From Flavobacteriaceae bacterium (lineage in GTDB: Bacteria > Bacteroidota > Bacteroidia > Flavobacteriales > Flavobacteriaceae): a DNA stretch of 64,000 nucleotides. Positions 41,466 to 51,892 of the stretch are shown here, one piece after another. Under the pieces are notes generated by a model that made no database searches, was not told where the DNA came from, and saw nothing but the letters and a program-made list of their open reading frames with translations. How positions within the stretch are numbered: position 1 is the stretch's first letter; every line of letters starts with the position of its first letter. The position numbers and the translations under genes were made by a program. The DNA is taken from assembly GCA_947483075.1 (NCBI GenBank), contig CANKLE010000009.1, positions 1-64,000 of the forward strand, given 5' to 3'.

Positions 41466-43955
41466 ATGCGATTGGTCCCTAAAAAATTTGCCTTTCTTAG
41501 CCTGTTCCTACTTCCCTTTTTGGCAAGTGCTCAGCTGCATTTTTCTGGCCAAATTAAAGACATTGTGACCTTAAAGCCAATTGGCCTGGCCACTCTATTT
41601 CAGGGCAGTACGCACTATTCCTTTGCCGACAGCTACGGTATTTTTGAAGTCGTGAGTGCCGACGAGTCGGTTTTACACATTCGAGCCAAAGGCTACCAAG
41701 ACCAAGAAATAACCTTGCATGCGGCCCAAAAATTTTACACCGTTTTGCTTTCGCCTAATGCAAACCATCCGGCAGAGGACCCAACCGGATCGGAAATTAT
41801 TCAGCAAGCACTACGAGCCAAAAAAGAAAACAATCCCTTTTCTAAAATCCCTGCATTTGATTGCAAAGCCTACAACAAATTGACCCTAACCGCCCATCCC
41901 GATTCGATCGAAGGACGTATTGAAAGTGTGTTGAAACATTCGATTTTTGGGAAAATGGTAGTCAAAACCGACTCGAGTGATTATGAATTTAAAAAGTTCA
42001 TTAGCAAGCAACACCTTTTCCTTACCGAAAAAGTGTCCAAATTTCAGTATGCGTCCAATCAATTTAAAGAAACCATACTGGGGTATAAAATGGCCGGATT
42101 TAAACAACCCATTTATGAGTTTGTTGCGCTCCAATTTCAGTCGTTTTCGATATACGATCAACACTACACCTTGCTGCAAAAAAAATATTGGGGCCCGCTT
42201 TCAGATCAAGCAACAACCTATTACCACTTTACTTTATTAGACCAAATAGAACTGCAAAACCGAGCAGCCTATGTGGTGTATTTTAAGAGCAAGACAAAAA
42301 ACAATGCCCTAGAAGGATTGTTGTTTATTGACGCCAAAACTTATGCTGTGGCAAAAGCCTGCACTTTTGTAAACAACGCCTTGCAATTGCATGCGCAGTA
42401 TGATTATGCCTACAACGCTACCCTAGATCTTTGGATTCCAAGCAATCAAAAATTCAAAATCAGCAAGGGCAAAAAAAATGGGAACCTCTCTTTTTTGGGA
42501 GAAACCTTGGTATTTGATCCTTTAGATGGCAGCCTGTCGCAAACCCGGAACAAAGTAGCTTCAGATTTTACCTATTTGCTATCTGACACTCGTTTTTTTG
42601 ATTTTAATTTCGAAGCCGGTCAGCCGGTGAGTAAGGCCTTTATTAAAATGGAAATGAAACGCGATGCCGAAGTAAAACCAGAATCGTTTTGGGATGACTT
42701 CCGCAAAGACAGTTTAGACTACCGCATGCCCATGACCTATTTGGCATTGGACAGCATTGGTCGGAAAGTAAAACTAGAAAAACGCTTGCGCTTGGTGCGT
42801 AAATTACTCCTCGGCTATGTGCCCTATGGTCCGGTTGATGTAGATTTACGCTATTTGTTGCGATACAATGACTACGAAGGATTTCGCTTGGGGATGGGCG
42901 GAAGAACCAATGAATCGTTTTCGAAAAAATACCAGTTTAATGGCTACACCGGCTATGGAACGAAAGACGGCGCATTTAAATACAGCGCGGGCACGGCGAT
43001 CCGATTGGGCGATTTTTCGAATACTTGGATGGGCATTTCCTATACCGATGACGTACAAGAAATTGCGAGCACCGCTTTTGTAATTGACAAAATCCCGTTT
43101 CGAATTTACAATCCGAGGCCCATCAACATCAGCACTTTCTACAACTACAACAGTTGGCGTGGCTATGTTGAGACCAAATTATTTCCCAAAACCGAGAGCA
43201 TTTGGCAAATTACCCAAAGTTACATTGACCCCAAATTTGATTACTTGTATACCGTGAACGGAAAAACATATGAGAATTACCAAATGACTACGGCTGTGGC
43301 TTCTATTCAGTGGAACCCTTTTAGCGACTATTTACAAACCCCCAAAGGACGAAATGAAATCGAGAAGGGATTTCCGAAATTCACTTTTCAATTCACGCGA
43401 TCCTTACCTCAGTTGGTGAAAAATGATTTTAATTTCGGGAAATTTGATTTCCGTGTCGAATACCAAAAGCAGTTCCTCAACAACCAATTGAGTAGTGTAT
43501 TGTTGGAGACCGGATATGCCTTTGGAGATGTTCCATTGACGCATTTATATAACACCTCTCCAAACAACATCAGCAAAAATAAAATCATGCAGCGTTTTAC
43601 GGTGGCGGCAAATAACAGCTTTGAAACCATGTTTTACAATGAGTTCTTCTCGAGCAAATACGCAACGTTACAGCTGAAACATAGCTTTCAAAAGTTGCCC
43701 ATTTCAAAATCAATAACGCCAACTTTGGTTTTGGTTACCCGAACCGCCATAGGCAATATGGATAAACCGACGCAGCACACTGGTTTTGTATACAAAACGC
43801 TAGAAAAAGGGTATTTGGAATCGGGAATAGAACTAAATAATTTGATTGGCACCCTGGGATTGGATTTCTTTTACCGCTACGGGGCCTATCGCTTGCCCGA
43901 TTTTGAAGACAATATTTCGGTGAAACTTAGTTTTATATTTGATTTGGGCCTTTAA
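41466..43955 (+). CDS. DUF5686 outer-membrane protein with carboxypeptidase-like regulatory domain
   Basis: An 829-residue protein. A signal peptide ending near ASAQ is followed by a CarboxypepD_reg-like domain (SGQIKDIVTLKPIGLATLF to QDQEITLHAA) and then a long DUF5686 region whose second half is rich in alternating aromatic and polar residues, as in beta-barrels (YQFNGYTGYGTKDGAFKY). It ends in an aromatic-rich strand (SVKLSFIFDLGL). This architecture is typical of Bacteroidota outer-membrane proteins of unknown function. Its stop overlaps the convergent antiporter gene by four bases. Confidence 0.87.
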   Translation: MRLVPKKFAFLSLFLLPFLASAQLHFSGQIKDIVTLKPIGLATLFQGSTHYSFADSYGIFEVVSADESVLHIRAKGYQDQEITLHAAQKFYTVLLSPNANHPAEDPTGSEIIQQALRAKKENNPFSKIPAFDCKAYNKLTLTAHPDSIEGRIESVLKHSIFGKMVVKTDSSDYEFKKFISKQHLFLTEKVSKFQYASNQFKETILGYKMAGFKQPIYEFVALQFQSFSIYDQHYTLLQKKYWGPLSDQATTYYHFTLLDQIELQNRAAYVVYFKSKTKNNALEGLLFIDAKTYAVAKACTFVNNALQLHAQYDYAYNATLDLWIPSNQKFKISKGKKNGNLSFLGETLVFDPLDGSLSQTRNKVASDFTYLLSDTRFFDFNFEAGQPVSKAFIKMEMKRDAEVKPESFWDDFRKDSLDYRMPMTYLALDSIGRKVKLEKRLRLVRKLLLGYVPYGPVDVDLRYLLRYNDYEGFRLGMGGRTNESFSKKYQFNGYTGYGTKDGAFKYSAGTAIRLGDFSNTWMGISYTDDVQEIASTAFVIDKIPFRIYNPRPINISTFYNYNSWRGYVETKLFPKTESIWQITQSYIDPKFDYLYTVNGKTYENYQMTTAVASIQWNPFSDYLQTPKGRNEIEKGFPKFTFQFTRSLPQLVKNDFNFGKFDFRVEYQKQFLNNQLSSVLLETGYAFGDVPLTHLYNTSPNNISKNKIMQRFTVAANNSFETMFYNEFFSSKYATLQLKHSFQKLPISKSITPTLVLVTRTAIGNMDKPTQHTGFVYKTLEKGYLESGIELNNLIGTLGLDFFYRYGAYRLPDFEDNISVKLSFIFDLGL

Positions 43956-46222
43956 GGCTTAATGATTAACACCGAAGGAATATTGCTGAGCCAGGTGCTT
44001 TGAGATGCTACTAGTTTCTTCCAGCTGTCTAAGCTAATGACCAATAAATCCTGTTTGGTTAGAAACTCCTTGTCCATAATGCGTTCGTGCAGCAAAGTCA
44101 TATGAGCAGGGTGCTCTTGTTCTAACGTGGATAATGCGCTTTCGAGTAAAAAATTGTTTTTTACAATGTCATTGCTGGCCAATACTGCAATTTTTGATTC
44201 GTTGTTGTAGATTAGTTTTTGACAGAAATCAACCAAGAAAGTGTCTTCTGAGCTGAAGATCGGAACCAAAACCCGGTCTACTTTTTGCAAATTTTTATCG
44301 ATATAAATCCCCAATGGCATTTTGGTTCGGGCAATAATTTGGCGGGTGCGTTCGTCAAATGGAGAGTTTTCGAACAGGCCTTCTTTTCCGGTAAATTTAT
44401 CAATCAACCGATCGGGATTGATGATGCGGGTGGTGAAACCCAACACTTTTCCCAATAAGGTGCCGTCAAAAATAGATTTACCTAAACCCACCAAAAGCAA
44501 ATCATAATCTCCTTCTTCGGCTATTTCGGTAATGTCGGTTTCTATGTCAACGGTAGCTTTAAAAAAGGTGTTGATCTCTTGTTTCAAGACGCTGGCTTCT
44601 TCGAGTACGGGTGCAAATCGCATTTTCTCATATTCTTCCATGTTAAAGGAATGCAACTCGTCGCTCAAGGACAAATGCATGGCGGTAATACTCGCTTCGC
44701 CTTTTTGCTTGCTTACCAAACTAGAGGCTATGCGCAATAGCCCTTTTGCTTTTTGGCTATTTCCAAACGACACTAAAATCTTGTATTTGGAACTGGACGA
44801 TTTTTCTTCAGCCGGAGAAACGTCTTTGGTTTTAAAGATAAAATTAATGATGTCCAAAGCCGGACCTGTCATGAACGTAGTAACCAAGGCCATAATTACC
44901 ATCATGGTAAATACCTCAGAGGTGAGCACGCCCAGATCATAGCCAATATTTAACACCACCAATTCCATTAAGCCTCGGGTATTCATGAGTGCGCCAATGG
45001 TAAGGCTGTCGCGCCAATTTTGGCCTACAAATTTAGCGGCCAATGCACTTCCGATGAACTTGCCCAGCACGGCTACACCAATGATACAACCGGTCACTTT
45101 CCATAAAAAAGGATCGTTAATCAACCCGATTTGGGTGCGCAATCCGGTAAACACAAAAAACAGTGGAAGCAATAATATTACGGCTACATCTTCTACTTTG
45201 TCGATAAAGATGGCACGAAACTTGGCGATATCGGGCATAATTGCTCCGGTCATGAAGGCGCCAAACAAGGCGTGAATCCCTATGATTTCTGTAGTATAGG
45301 CCGACAAAATTAAGGTGAGGAAAAAGATCGCTACTACGGGTTTGTTTAATTTTGATTTGCTGCCGTACAAATCGCCAATGCGTTTCAAAAAAGGTTTTAC
45401 TACCAACAGCATGACCAACACATAGGCTGCCGCCATCCCAATTACATATAAGGAGCTTACAAAAGTACCGGCTTTTACAATCGCAATTACAGCGGCCAAT
45501 AAGCACCAAGCGGTAATGTCGTCGGCGGCGGCACAGGTAATTACAATGGTGCCCAAACGGGTTTTGTGGATGCCGCGTTCTTGCACAATTCGGGCCAATA
45601 CCGGAAAGGCCGTAATGCTCATGGCAATACCCATAAATAAACTAAACGATAAGAATTCGATGCCTACGGGCGCAAAACGATAGTAGATATAATAGGCCAA
45701 GCCCACTCCTAAGGCAAACGGAATTACGATACTGGCATGGCTAATCACTACCGCGTCATTGGCCTTGTTTTTAAGGACTTTTAAGTCGAGTTCCATGCCA
45801 ATCACAAACATGAATAAGATCAATCCGATTTGACTCAAGAACTGCAAATTTCCCAAAGAATCTGCCGGAAATAAAGCGGTCGAAAAATCCGGAAAATAAA
45901 GCCCTACTAAAGATGGCCCCAATACTATTCCCGCAATGATTTCGCCAATCACGGTAGGCTGTCCTATTTTTCGAAACATCCACCCAAAAAAACGAGCCAC
46001 CACAATGATGGTGATAATTTGCGCCAACAAAATGGCCAAGGGGTGTTTGAGGTTGTGTTCGATAGACAGAAGAAACTCTGACCATTGGGTGTTTTTGGAA
46101 GAAATCACGACAATTTTACGCCCCATTTCTAAGAGTTTACCTTGAATTAATATCCAATAAATCAGCACAGAAAACCCGCCTGTGATAAACAAATAGAAGA
46201 TGGAATTCTTAAATCTTTTCAT
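43952..46222 (-). CDS. Kef-type cation:proton antiporter (CPA2) with C-terminal USP-like domain
   Basis: A 756-residue protein. One N-terminal membrane segment precedes a 12-13-helix CPA2 core with IGEIIAGIVLGPSLVGL and the ion-site region ALMNTRGLMELV. The C-terminal ~280 residues are soluble and resemble two universal-stress-protein folds (YDLLLVGLGKSI). It probably exchanges K+ or Na+ for H+, with the soluble domain regulating transport. No KTN (RCK) domain is visible. The gene is monocistronic. Confidence 0.89.
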   Translation of the reverse strand: MKRFKNSIFYLFITGGFSVLIYWILIQGKLLEMGRKIVVISSKNTQWSEFLLSIEHNLKHPLAILLAQIITIIVVARFFGWMFRKIGQPTVIGEIIAGIVLGPSLVGLYFPDFSTALFPADSLGNLQFLSQIGLILFMFVIGMELDLKVLKNKANDAVVISHASIVIPFALGVGLAYYIYYRFAPVGIEFLSFSLFMGIAMSITAFPVLARIVQERGIHKTRLGTIVITCAAADDITAWCLLAAVIAIVKAGTFVSSLYVIGMAAAYVLVMLLVVKPFLKRIGDLYGSKSKLNKPVVAIFFLTLILSAYTTEIIGIHALFGAFMTGAIMPDIAKFRAIFIDKVEDVAVILLLPLFFVFTGLRTQIGLINDPFLWKVTGCIIGVAVLGKFIGSALAAKFVGQNWRDSLTIGALMNTRGLMELVVLNIGYDLGVLTSEVFTMMVIMALVTTFMTGPALDIINFIFKTKDVSPAEEKSSSSKYKILVSFGNSQKAKGLLRIASSLVSKQKGEASITAMHLSLSDELHSFNMEEYEKMRFAPVLEEASVLKQEINTFFKATVDIETDITEIAEEGDYDLLLVGLGKSIFDGTLLGKVLGFTTRIINPDRLIDKFTGKEGLFENSPFDERTRQIIARTKMPLGIYIDKNLQKVDRVLVPIFSSEDTFLVDFCQKLIYNNESKIAVLASNDIVKNNFLLESALSTLEQEHPAHMTLLHERIMDKEFLTKQDLLVISLDSWKKLVASQSTWLSNIPSVLIIKP

Positions 46223-46357
46223 GTAACTACAAAATCAAATTGGGGAGCAAATATGCAAAACCAAATATATAAATTATAGCGCAAGTGCAACACATAACCT
46301 AAATTTAATCCTACACTAAATTTGGGAGCCCAATCGAATAAATATAGCCCAATTTAA

Positions 46358-46387
46358 TTTGAAATTCCCTTGCTTTGTCTACCTTTG
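46358..46387 (+). promoter_or_regulatory. Complete promoter for the MMPL gene
   Basis: TTTG (46358-46361), 18 bases, then TACCTTTG (46380-46387): the consensus spacing. It supports the ATG at 46408 over the longer frame. Confidence 0.65.
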
Positions 46388-46407
46388 CTTGCATTTTTAA
46401 ACCATAC

Positions 46408-48759
46408 ATGAGAAAAGCAGCAAAAGTTGGGTTTTGGGAAAAATTGGCCCGAATTATACTTAAAAATAGGATTGCCATTTTGGTGGTTATTGCCGCACTC
46501 ACTTTGTTTTTGGGCTTGCAGTGGAAAAACCTGTCCATGACCTATACCGAAGCCAATCTGCTTCCTAAAGATCACCCCGCCAATAAGCAATACGAGCAAT
46601 TTTTACACACCTTTGGCGAAGAGGGCAACCTCATTGTCATTGGGTTTAAAGACCCTTCATTTTTTACCCCCAAAAATTTTGCCGCCTGGAACAAGTTGAT
46701 GACCGGATTAAAAAAATCTGATGCTGTAGAATTGGTGGTGTCGATCAATGACTTGAAAAAAATTCACAAGGACACGATTTCGCAAAAATTTGACTTGGTT
46801 TCTTTTGTTGATCCTACACAAACCAACTCCCCTTCCTACCTGAAAAGTTTGCGCTACCAATTATTTCACGAACTGCCCTTTTACGAAGGACTGTTGTTTA
46901 ACAAAACCACCGGTTCTATTCGAGCCGCGGTTTATTTAAAGAAAAGTGTGGTGAATACCGCCGGCCGTAAAACCTTTATTGTAGAAGAATTAGTGCCCAA
47001 AATTGATGCTTTTGAACAAGCTACCGGTATGGATTTGCGCGTATCTGGGATGCCCTACATCCGAACCATAAACGCCGAAAACATGAAAGGCGAAATTGGT
47101 TTATTTATTGGCGCTGCCTTGCTCATTACTTCGTTGATTTTCTTTTTATTTTTCAGATCCTACCGCGCCACTTTTATTTCGATTTGCATCTTATTGGTGG
47201 GCGTCATGTGGTCATTTGGCACGCTGGGTTTGTTTCATTACAAAATCACCATACTTACCGCTATAATTCCCCCTTTGATTATTGTAATTGGAATAACGAA
47301 TTGTATTTTCTTGATCAATAAATACCAGCAAGAAATTAAGAACCATAAAAATCAAGCCAAGGCCTTGCAGCGGGTAATTTCGAAAATTGGAGTGTCTACC
47401 TTGATGACCAACCTCACCACCGCAGCCGGTTTTGCTACCTTTATGATTACCGGAAACGATTTGTTGTACGAATTTGGTTTGGTCACTTCGATCAATGTAA
47501 TCACCGTGTATTTGCTCACGTTGTTGGTGGTGCCCATCGTGTACAGTTTCATGCCGATGCCCAAAGAAAAACACCTGTACCACCTGAGCAAAAACTACAT
47601 TTCGGCCTTATTAGACTGGGTAGAAATACAAGTAAAAGACCACCGCAAACGCATTTACATTATTTATGTGCTGTTGCTAATCTTTAGCATCGTGGGGGTT
47701 ACCCAAATGAAAGTGTCGGGCAGTTTAATTGGAGAAATGCCCAAAAGCGCTTCCTTCTTTAAAGATATTTTGTTTTACGAAAAAGAGTTTAGTGGGGTGA
47801 TGCCTTTGGAGATTATGATTGACACCAAGCACAAAAAAGGGGTCATGAAATTATCGACACTCAAACGCATGAACGAATTGCAGGAAACCATCGAACAGAT
47901 TCCTGAATTGTCCAAACCGGTTTCGATCGTAAACCTGATTAAATATTCAAAACAAGCCTATTACAATGGCAATCCCGCCTATTACGAATTGCCTACAGCG
48001 CAAGAACAGGCCTTTATTATGTCGTATGCCAAGAATGCCAAGAAAAACACCAAAGACAATTTGATGAAAAGTTATGTAGATGCCAGCGGCCGTTATGCGC
48101 GCATTACCACCTACATGAAAGACATTGGCACCGGCGAAATGGCCAAAATTGAAAAGCAATTGCAAAACAAAATCGACACGCTTTTCCCGGCCGAACGCTT
48201 TACGGTAACGCTCACCGGCAAAGCCTTGGTATTCCAAAAAGGCACCAGCTACTTGATAGACAACTTAATCGAATCCTTGATATTTGCCATTTTATTGATT
48301 GCCGGACTGATGGCCTATTTGTTCCGCTCGGTAAAAATGGTTTTGGCCTCGGTGATTACTAACGTATTGCCACTCTGTATTACCTCGGGATTAATGGGGT
48401 ATTTGGGGATTCCGCTGAAACCCTCGACCATTTTGGTGTTTAGCATCGCCTTTGGGATTTCGGTGGATAATGCAATTCAGTTCATGGCCAAGTTTCGACA
48501 CGATTTGCAACGCAACAACGGCAGTGTCTTTAAATCGGTGATGAGTGCGATGCGCGAAACGGGAATCAGTACGTTTTATACCTCGGTGGTCTTGATTTTT
48601 GGATTTGCCATTTTTACGCTGTCGAGCTTTAGCGGCACCATCGCCTTGGGCGGATTGATTTCCTGCACCTTGCTCTTTGCCATGTTTGCCAATTTATTGG
48701 TGCTCCCGGCCTTGGTGTTGAGCTTTGAAAAAGACACGTTCAAAAAGAAACGAAAATAG
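46408..48759 (+). CDS. MMPL/RND-family transporter
   Basis: About 783 residues from MRKAAKVGFWEKLAR. Two halves each have one membrane helix, a large periplasmic domain, then five helices. LTAIIPPLIIVIGITNCIFL and STILVFSIAFGISVDNAIQFM are the repeated RND signature helices with acidic or polar residues for proton relay. Such proteins export lipids or hydrophobic molecules; hopanoid and sterol transporters belong here. The substrate is unknown. The stop codon forms part of a structured element. Confidence 0.9.
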   Translation: MRKAAKVGFWEKLARIILKNRIAILVVIAALTLFLGLQWKNLSMTYTEANLLPKDHPANKQYEQFLHTFGEEGNLIVIGFKDPSFFTPKNFAAWNKLMTGLKKSDAVELVVSINDLKKIHKDTISQKFDLVSFVDPTQTNSPSYLKSLRYQLFHELPFYEGLLFNKTTGSIRAAVYLKKSVVNTAGRKTFIVEELVPKIDAFEQATGMDLRVSGMPYIRTINAENMKGEIGLFIGAALLITSLIFFLFFRSYRATFISICILLVGVMWSFGTLGLFHYKITILTAIIPPLIIVIGITNCIFLINKYQQEIKNHKNQAKALQRVISKIGVSTLMTNLTTAAGFATFMITGNDLLYEFGLVTSINVITVYLLTLLVVPIVYSFMPMPKEKHLYHLSKNYISALLDWVEIQVKDHRKRIYIIYVLLLIFSIVGVTQMKVSGSLIGEMPKSASFFKDILFYEKEFSGVMPLEIMIDTKHKKGVMKLSTLKRMNELQETIEQIPELSKPVSIVNLIKYSKQAYYNGNPAYYELPTAQEQAFIMSYAKNAKKNTKDNLMKSYVDASGRYARITTYMKDIGTGEMAKIEKQLQNKIDTLFPAERFTVTLTGKALVFQKGTSYLIDNLIESLIFAILLIAGLMAYLFRSVKMVLASVITNVLPLCITSGLMGYLGIPLKPSTILVFSIAFGISVDNAIQFMAKFRHDLQRNNGSVFKSVMSAMRETGISTFYTSVVLIFGFAIFTLSSFSGTIALGGLISCTLLFAMFANLLVLPALVLSFEKDTFKKKRK

Positions 48760-48829
48760 CCCCGATGGCAGGCGACATCCTTTTGGCGGCCAAGCCAAAA
48801 GATACAGCCGAACAGCGGGAAATTGCTCC
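48758..48829 (+). ncRNA. Structured intergenic element, Flavobacteria-type
   Basis: Nested complementary arms can pair: AGC (48758) with GCT (48825), CCCG (48761) with CGGG (48816), GGC (48771) with GCC (48807), and CTTTTGGC (48780) with GCCAAAAG (48794). Flavobacterial genomes carry many AGCCCCGAT...GCGGGAAATAGCTCC elements with a variable central hairpin. They may correspond to the Flavo-1 RNA motif, but I could not check this. The element sits directly on the MMPL stop and 23 bases before the asnS promoter box. Confidence 0.6.
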
Positions 48830-48851
48830 CAAAAAATAACAACAATTGCCT

Positions 48852-48859
48852 TATATTTG
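48852..48859 (+). promoter_or_regulatory. -7 box for asnS
   Basis: TATATTTG lies 53 bases before the asnS ATG. The leader is about 48 bases. Confidence 0.6.
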
Positions 48860-48912
48860 CAACACTACAGGCCAAAGCGTAGAAAAGCAATCCACATTTT
48901 AGAAGTATACAT

Positions 48913-50346
48913 ATGAAATCGGTAAAAGTAAAAGACTTACTGCAAAGTGCCCAAACCCAAACCAACATCACCGTGAAAGGTTGGGTACGCACCTTTCGAA
49001 ACAATCAATTTATCGCGTTGAACGACGGATCAACGCTACACAATATTCAGTGCGTGGTCGATTTTGAAAACACGCCCGAAACCACCCTAAAACGCATTAC
49101 CACAGGCGCCGCTTTGAGCATTACCGGGAACTTGGTAGAAAGCCAAGGGGCCGGACAAAAATACGAGGTGCAAGCCACGCACTTGGAAATTCTGGGCGAC
49201 TCAGATGCCGAGAAATTTCCGATGCAGCCCAAAAAACATTCCTTAGAATTTTTGCGAGAAAACGCCCATTTACGTGTGCGTACCAATGCCTTTGGTGCCA
49301 TCATGCGCGTGCGCTCGGTCTTGTCGTTTGCGGTACATAATTATTTTCAAGAACGCGGATTTGTGTATGTGAATACGCCGATTATAACCGGCTCGGATGC
49401 CGAAGGCGCAGGCGAAATGTTTAAAGTGACTGCCCTTCCGTTTGACGGAACTCCGCGTGACGAAGACGGCAAAGTAAACTACAAAGAAGATTTTTTTGGC
49501 AAAGAAACCAACCTGACCGTGTCGGGACAATTGGAAGCCGAAACTTTTGCGATGGCCTTGGGACAAGTCTATACGTTTGGCCCAACTTTTCGTGCCGAAA
49601 ACTCGAATACTTCGCGCCATTTGGCCGAGTTTTGGATGATTGAGCCCGAAGTGGCCTTCAATGATTTGAACGACAACATGGACTTGGCCGAAGATTTTAT
49701 CCAATATGTGATCAAATATACACTCGCTCATTGTGCCGATGATTTGAAATTCTTAGAAAGCCGTTTGATCGACGAAGAAAAAGTAAAACCGCAGGCCGAA
49801 CGCAGCGAAATGAGCTTGTTGGAGAAACTCAACTTTGTGTTGGAAAACAACTTTAAACGCGTTTCCTATACCGAAGCCATTGACATTTTAAAGAATTCGA
49901 AACCCAATAAAAACAAAAAATTCAATTACATCATCGAAGAATGGGGTGCCGATTTGCAATCGGAGCACGAACGCTATTTGGTGGAAAAACACTTCAAGTG
50001 TCCCGTAATTTTATACGATTACCCGGCCAACATCAAGGCGTTTTATATGCGATTGAACGAAGACGGAAAAACCGTTCGCGCCATGGACATCTTGTTCCCT
50101 GGCATTGGCGAAATTGTAGGCGGCTCGCAGCGGGAAGAACGCTATGACGTCTTGGTCGAGAAAATGAAGGTGTTGGGCATCGACGAAAAAGAATTGTGGT
50201 GGTACTTGGATACCCGCCGATTTGGAACCGCTGTGCACTCGGGCTTTGGTTTGGGCTTTGAACGTTTGGTTTTGTTTGTAACCGGCATGACCAACATCCG
50301 GGACGTGATTCCGTTTCCGAGAACGCCGCAAAACGCCGAATTCTAA
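48913..50346 (+). CDS. asnS: Asparagine--tRNA ligase
   Basis: A 477-residue class II synthetase. An N-terminal OB-fold anticodon-binding domain ([20 protein letters not shown]) is followed by a catalytic domain. Motif 2 is [20 protein letters not shown], and motif 3 is [16 protein letters not shown] near the end. It charges tRNA-Asn directly, so tRNA-dependent amidation is not needed. It is 77 bases upstream of rpoN on the same strand. Confidence 0.96.
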   Translation: MKSVKVKDLLQSAQTQTNITVKGWVRTFRNNQFIALNDGSTLHNIQCVVDFENTPETTLKRITTGAALSITGNLVESQGAGQKYEVQATHLEILGDSDAEKFPMQPKKHSLEFLRENAHLRVRTNAFGAIMRVRSVLSFAVHNYFQERGFVYVNTPIITGSDAEGAGEMFKVTALPFDGTPRDEDGKVNYKEDFFGKETNLTVSGQLEAETFAMALGQVYTFGPTFRAENSNTSRHLAEFWMIEPEVAFNDLNDNMDLAEDFIQYVIKYTLAHCADDLKFLESRLIDEEKVKPQAERSEMSLLEKLNFVLENNFKRVSYTEAIDILKNSKPNKNKKFNYIIEEWGADLQSEHERYLVEKHFKCPVILYDYPANIKAFYMRLNEDGKTVRAMDILFPGIGEIVGGSQREERYDVLVEKMKVLGIDEKELWWYLDTRRFGTAVHSGFGLGFERLVLFVTGMTNIRDVIPFPRTPQNAEF

Positions 50347-50422
50347 ACGACACCACGCGACAATTACCGGTTATTTAACCCTTTGAATAGTATACTTGCT
50401 TTTATAAAACCGTTCAATAGCT

Positions 50423-51883
50423 GTGATTAAACAATATCTACATCTTAAACTCGCGCAAAAATTATCGCCTCAGCAAATCCAGCTGATGAAGTTAATTCAG
50501 TTGCCTACGCAGGCATTTGAGCAGCGGCTAAAGGAGGAAATGAACGAGAATCCGGCACTCGAATCTGGGAAAGAAGAAGATGACACCTACGAGGCCGACG
50601 AATTTGAAACCAATGAATTTGACGACTATGACGATGCGTCCAATATAGATACCGATGACATTAGTATAGACGATTACCTGAGCAACGACGAAATTCCCGA
50701 TTACAAACTCCAAGCCAGTAACTACGCCGAAGAAGACCAACGCGAATCGCCGCTCTCGGCAGCGCTGAGTTTTCACCAAGATTTGGTGGCCCAGCTCAAC
50801 ACCTTTATCCTTACGGATGAAGAGCGAGAAATTGCCGAATTTTTGGTGGGCAGTATTGATGAGATGGGCTACATTCGCCGCAGTTTGAATGATATTGTAG
50901 ATGATTTGGCTTTTACCCAAGCGATCTACACCGACGAAAAAACAGTTGAACGCATCTTGCACCTGGTACACGAATTGGAACCGGCCGGCATCGGTGCCCG
51001 TGATTTGCAAGAATGTTTGTTGCTGCAACTGAAACACAAAACCCCCACCGAATCGATTGCCTTGGCCATTGGGATTTTGGATCAACAATTTGATGCCTTT
51101 ACCAAAAAACATTACGACAAGCTGCAAGCCAAATTTGGTGTAAATACCGAACAGCTCAAAAAAGCCATTCACGAAATAGAACGCCTCAACCCCAAACCGG
51201 GCGGATCCTACCAAGGCAGTTCAAAAATTACCGAAACTATCTTGCCTGATTTTATGATCCGGATTGTCGATGGCGATTTGGAACTCACCTTAAACGGACG
51301 AAATGCGCCCAGCTTGCACGTGTCAAAAGACTACCAAGACATGATGCAAACCTATAAATCAGCACGCGAAAAATCGACGGCTCAAAAAGAAGCGGTACAG
51401 TTCATCAAACAAAAATTGGACTCCGCCAAATGGTTTATAGACGCCATCAAGCAACGGCAAGAAACACTATTGGTTACGATGAGTGCCATTATGCAGTACC
51501 AAAAAGAGTACTTCTTGGAAGGCGATGAGGGCAAAATAAAACCCATGATCCTCAAAGACATCGCCGATCGCGTAGGACTCGACATTTCGACGGTTTCTCG
51601 GGTGGCCAACAGCAAATATGTCGAGACGCCTTATGGCACCAAATTGATCAAAGAATTTTTCTCGGAGGCCATGAAAAACGACCAAGGCGAAGAGGTGTCT
51701 ACCTTAGAAATTAAAAACATTTTGCAAACGGTAATCCAAGATGAAGACAAGCACAAGCCGCTGCCCGACGATCAATTGGCAGAGATTCTCAAAGAAAAAG
51801 GCTATCCGATTGCGCGCAGAACCATTGCCAAATACCGGGAACTCTTGGATATTCCGGTAGCCCGTATGCGTAAAAAAATGTAA
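50423..51883 (+). CDS. rpoN: RNA polymerase sigma-54 factor
   Basis: A 486-residue RpoN. The N-terminal activator-interacting region (LSPQQIQLMKLIQLPTQAFE) is followed by a very acidic linker, a core-binding region, and a DNA-binding HTH (KDIADRVGLDISTVSRVANS). The RpoN box ARRTIAKYRELL lies near the end. It recognises -24/-12 promoters and needs AAA+ activators. The start is GTG, supported by homology of the first residues. A membrane-protein gene follows nine bases later. Confidence 0.95.
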   Translation: MIKQYLHLKLAQKLSPQQIQLMKLIQLPTQAFEQRLKEEMNENPALESGKEEDDTYEADEFETNEFDDYDDASNIDTDDISIDDYLSNDEIPDYKLQASNYAEEDQRESPLSAALSFHQDLVAQLNTFILTDEEREIAEFLVGSIDEMGYIRRSLNDIVDDLAFTQAIYTDEKTVERILHLVHELEPAGIGARDLQECLLLQLKHKTPTESIALAIGILDQQFDAFTKKHYDKLQAKFGVNTEQLKKAIHEIERLNPKPGGSYQGSSKITETILPDFMIRIVDGDLELTLNGRNAPSLHVSKDYQDMMQTYKSAREKSTAQKEAVQFIKQKLDSAKWFIDAIKQRQETLLVTMSAIMQYQKEYFLEGDEGKIKPMILKDIADRVGLDISTVSRVANSKYVETPYGTKLIKEFFSEAMKNDQGEEVSTLEIKNILQTVIQDEDKHKPLPDDQLAEILKEKGYPIARRTIAKYRELLDIPVARMRKKM

Positions 51884-51892
51884 GTTTAGCCC

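Noticed and set aside
50528..51214. 228-codon open frame opposite rpoN
   Set aside because: It is antisense to the acidic linker and core-binding region of a clear rpoN gene. Long antisense frames are expected there from Asp/Glu codon runs.
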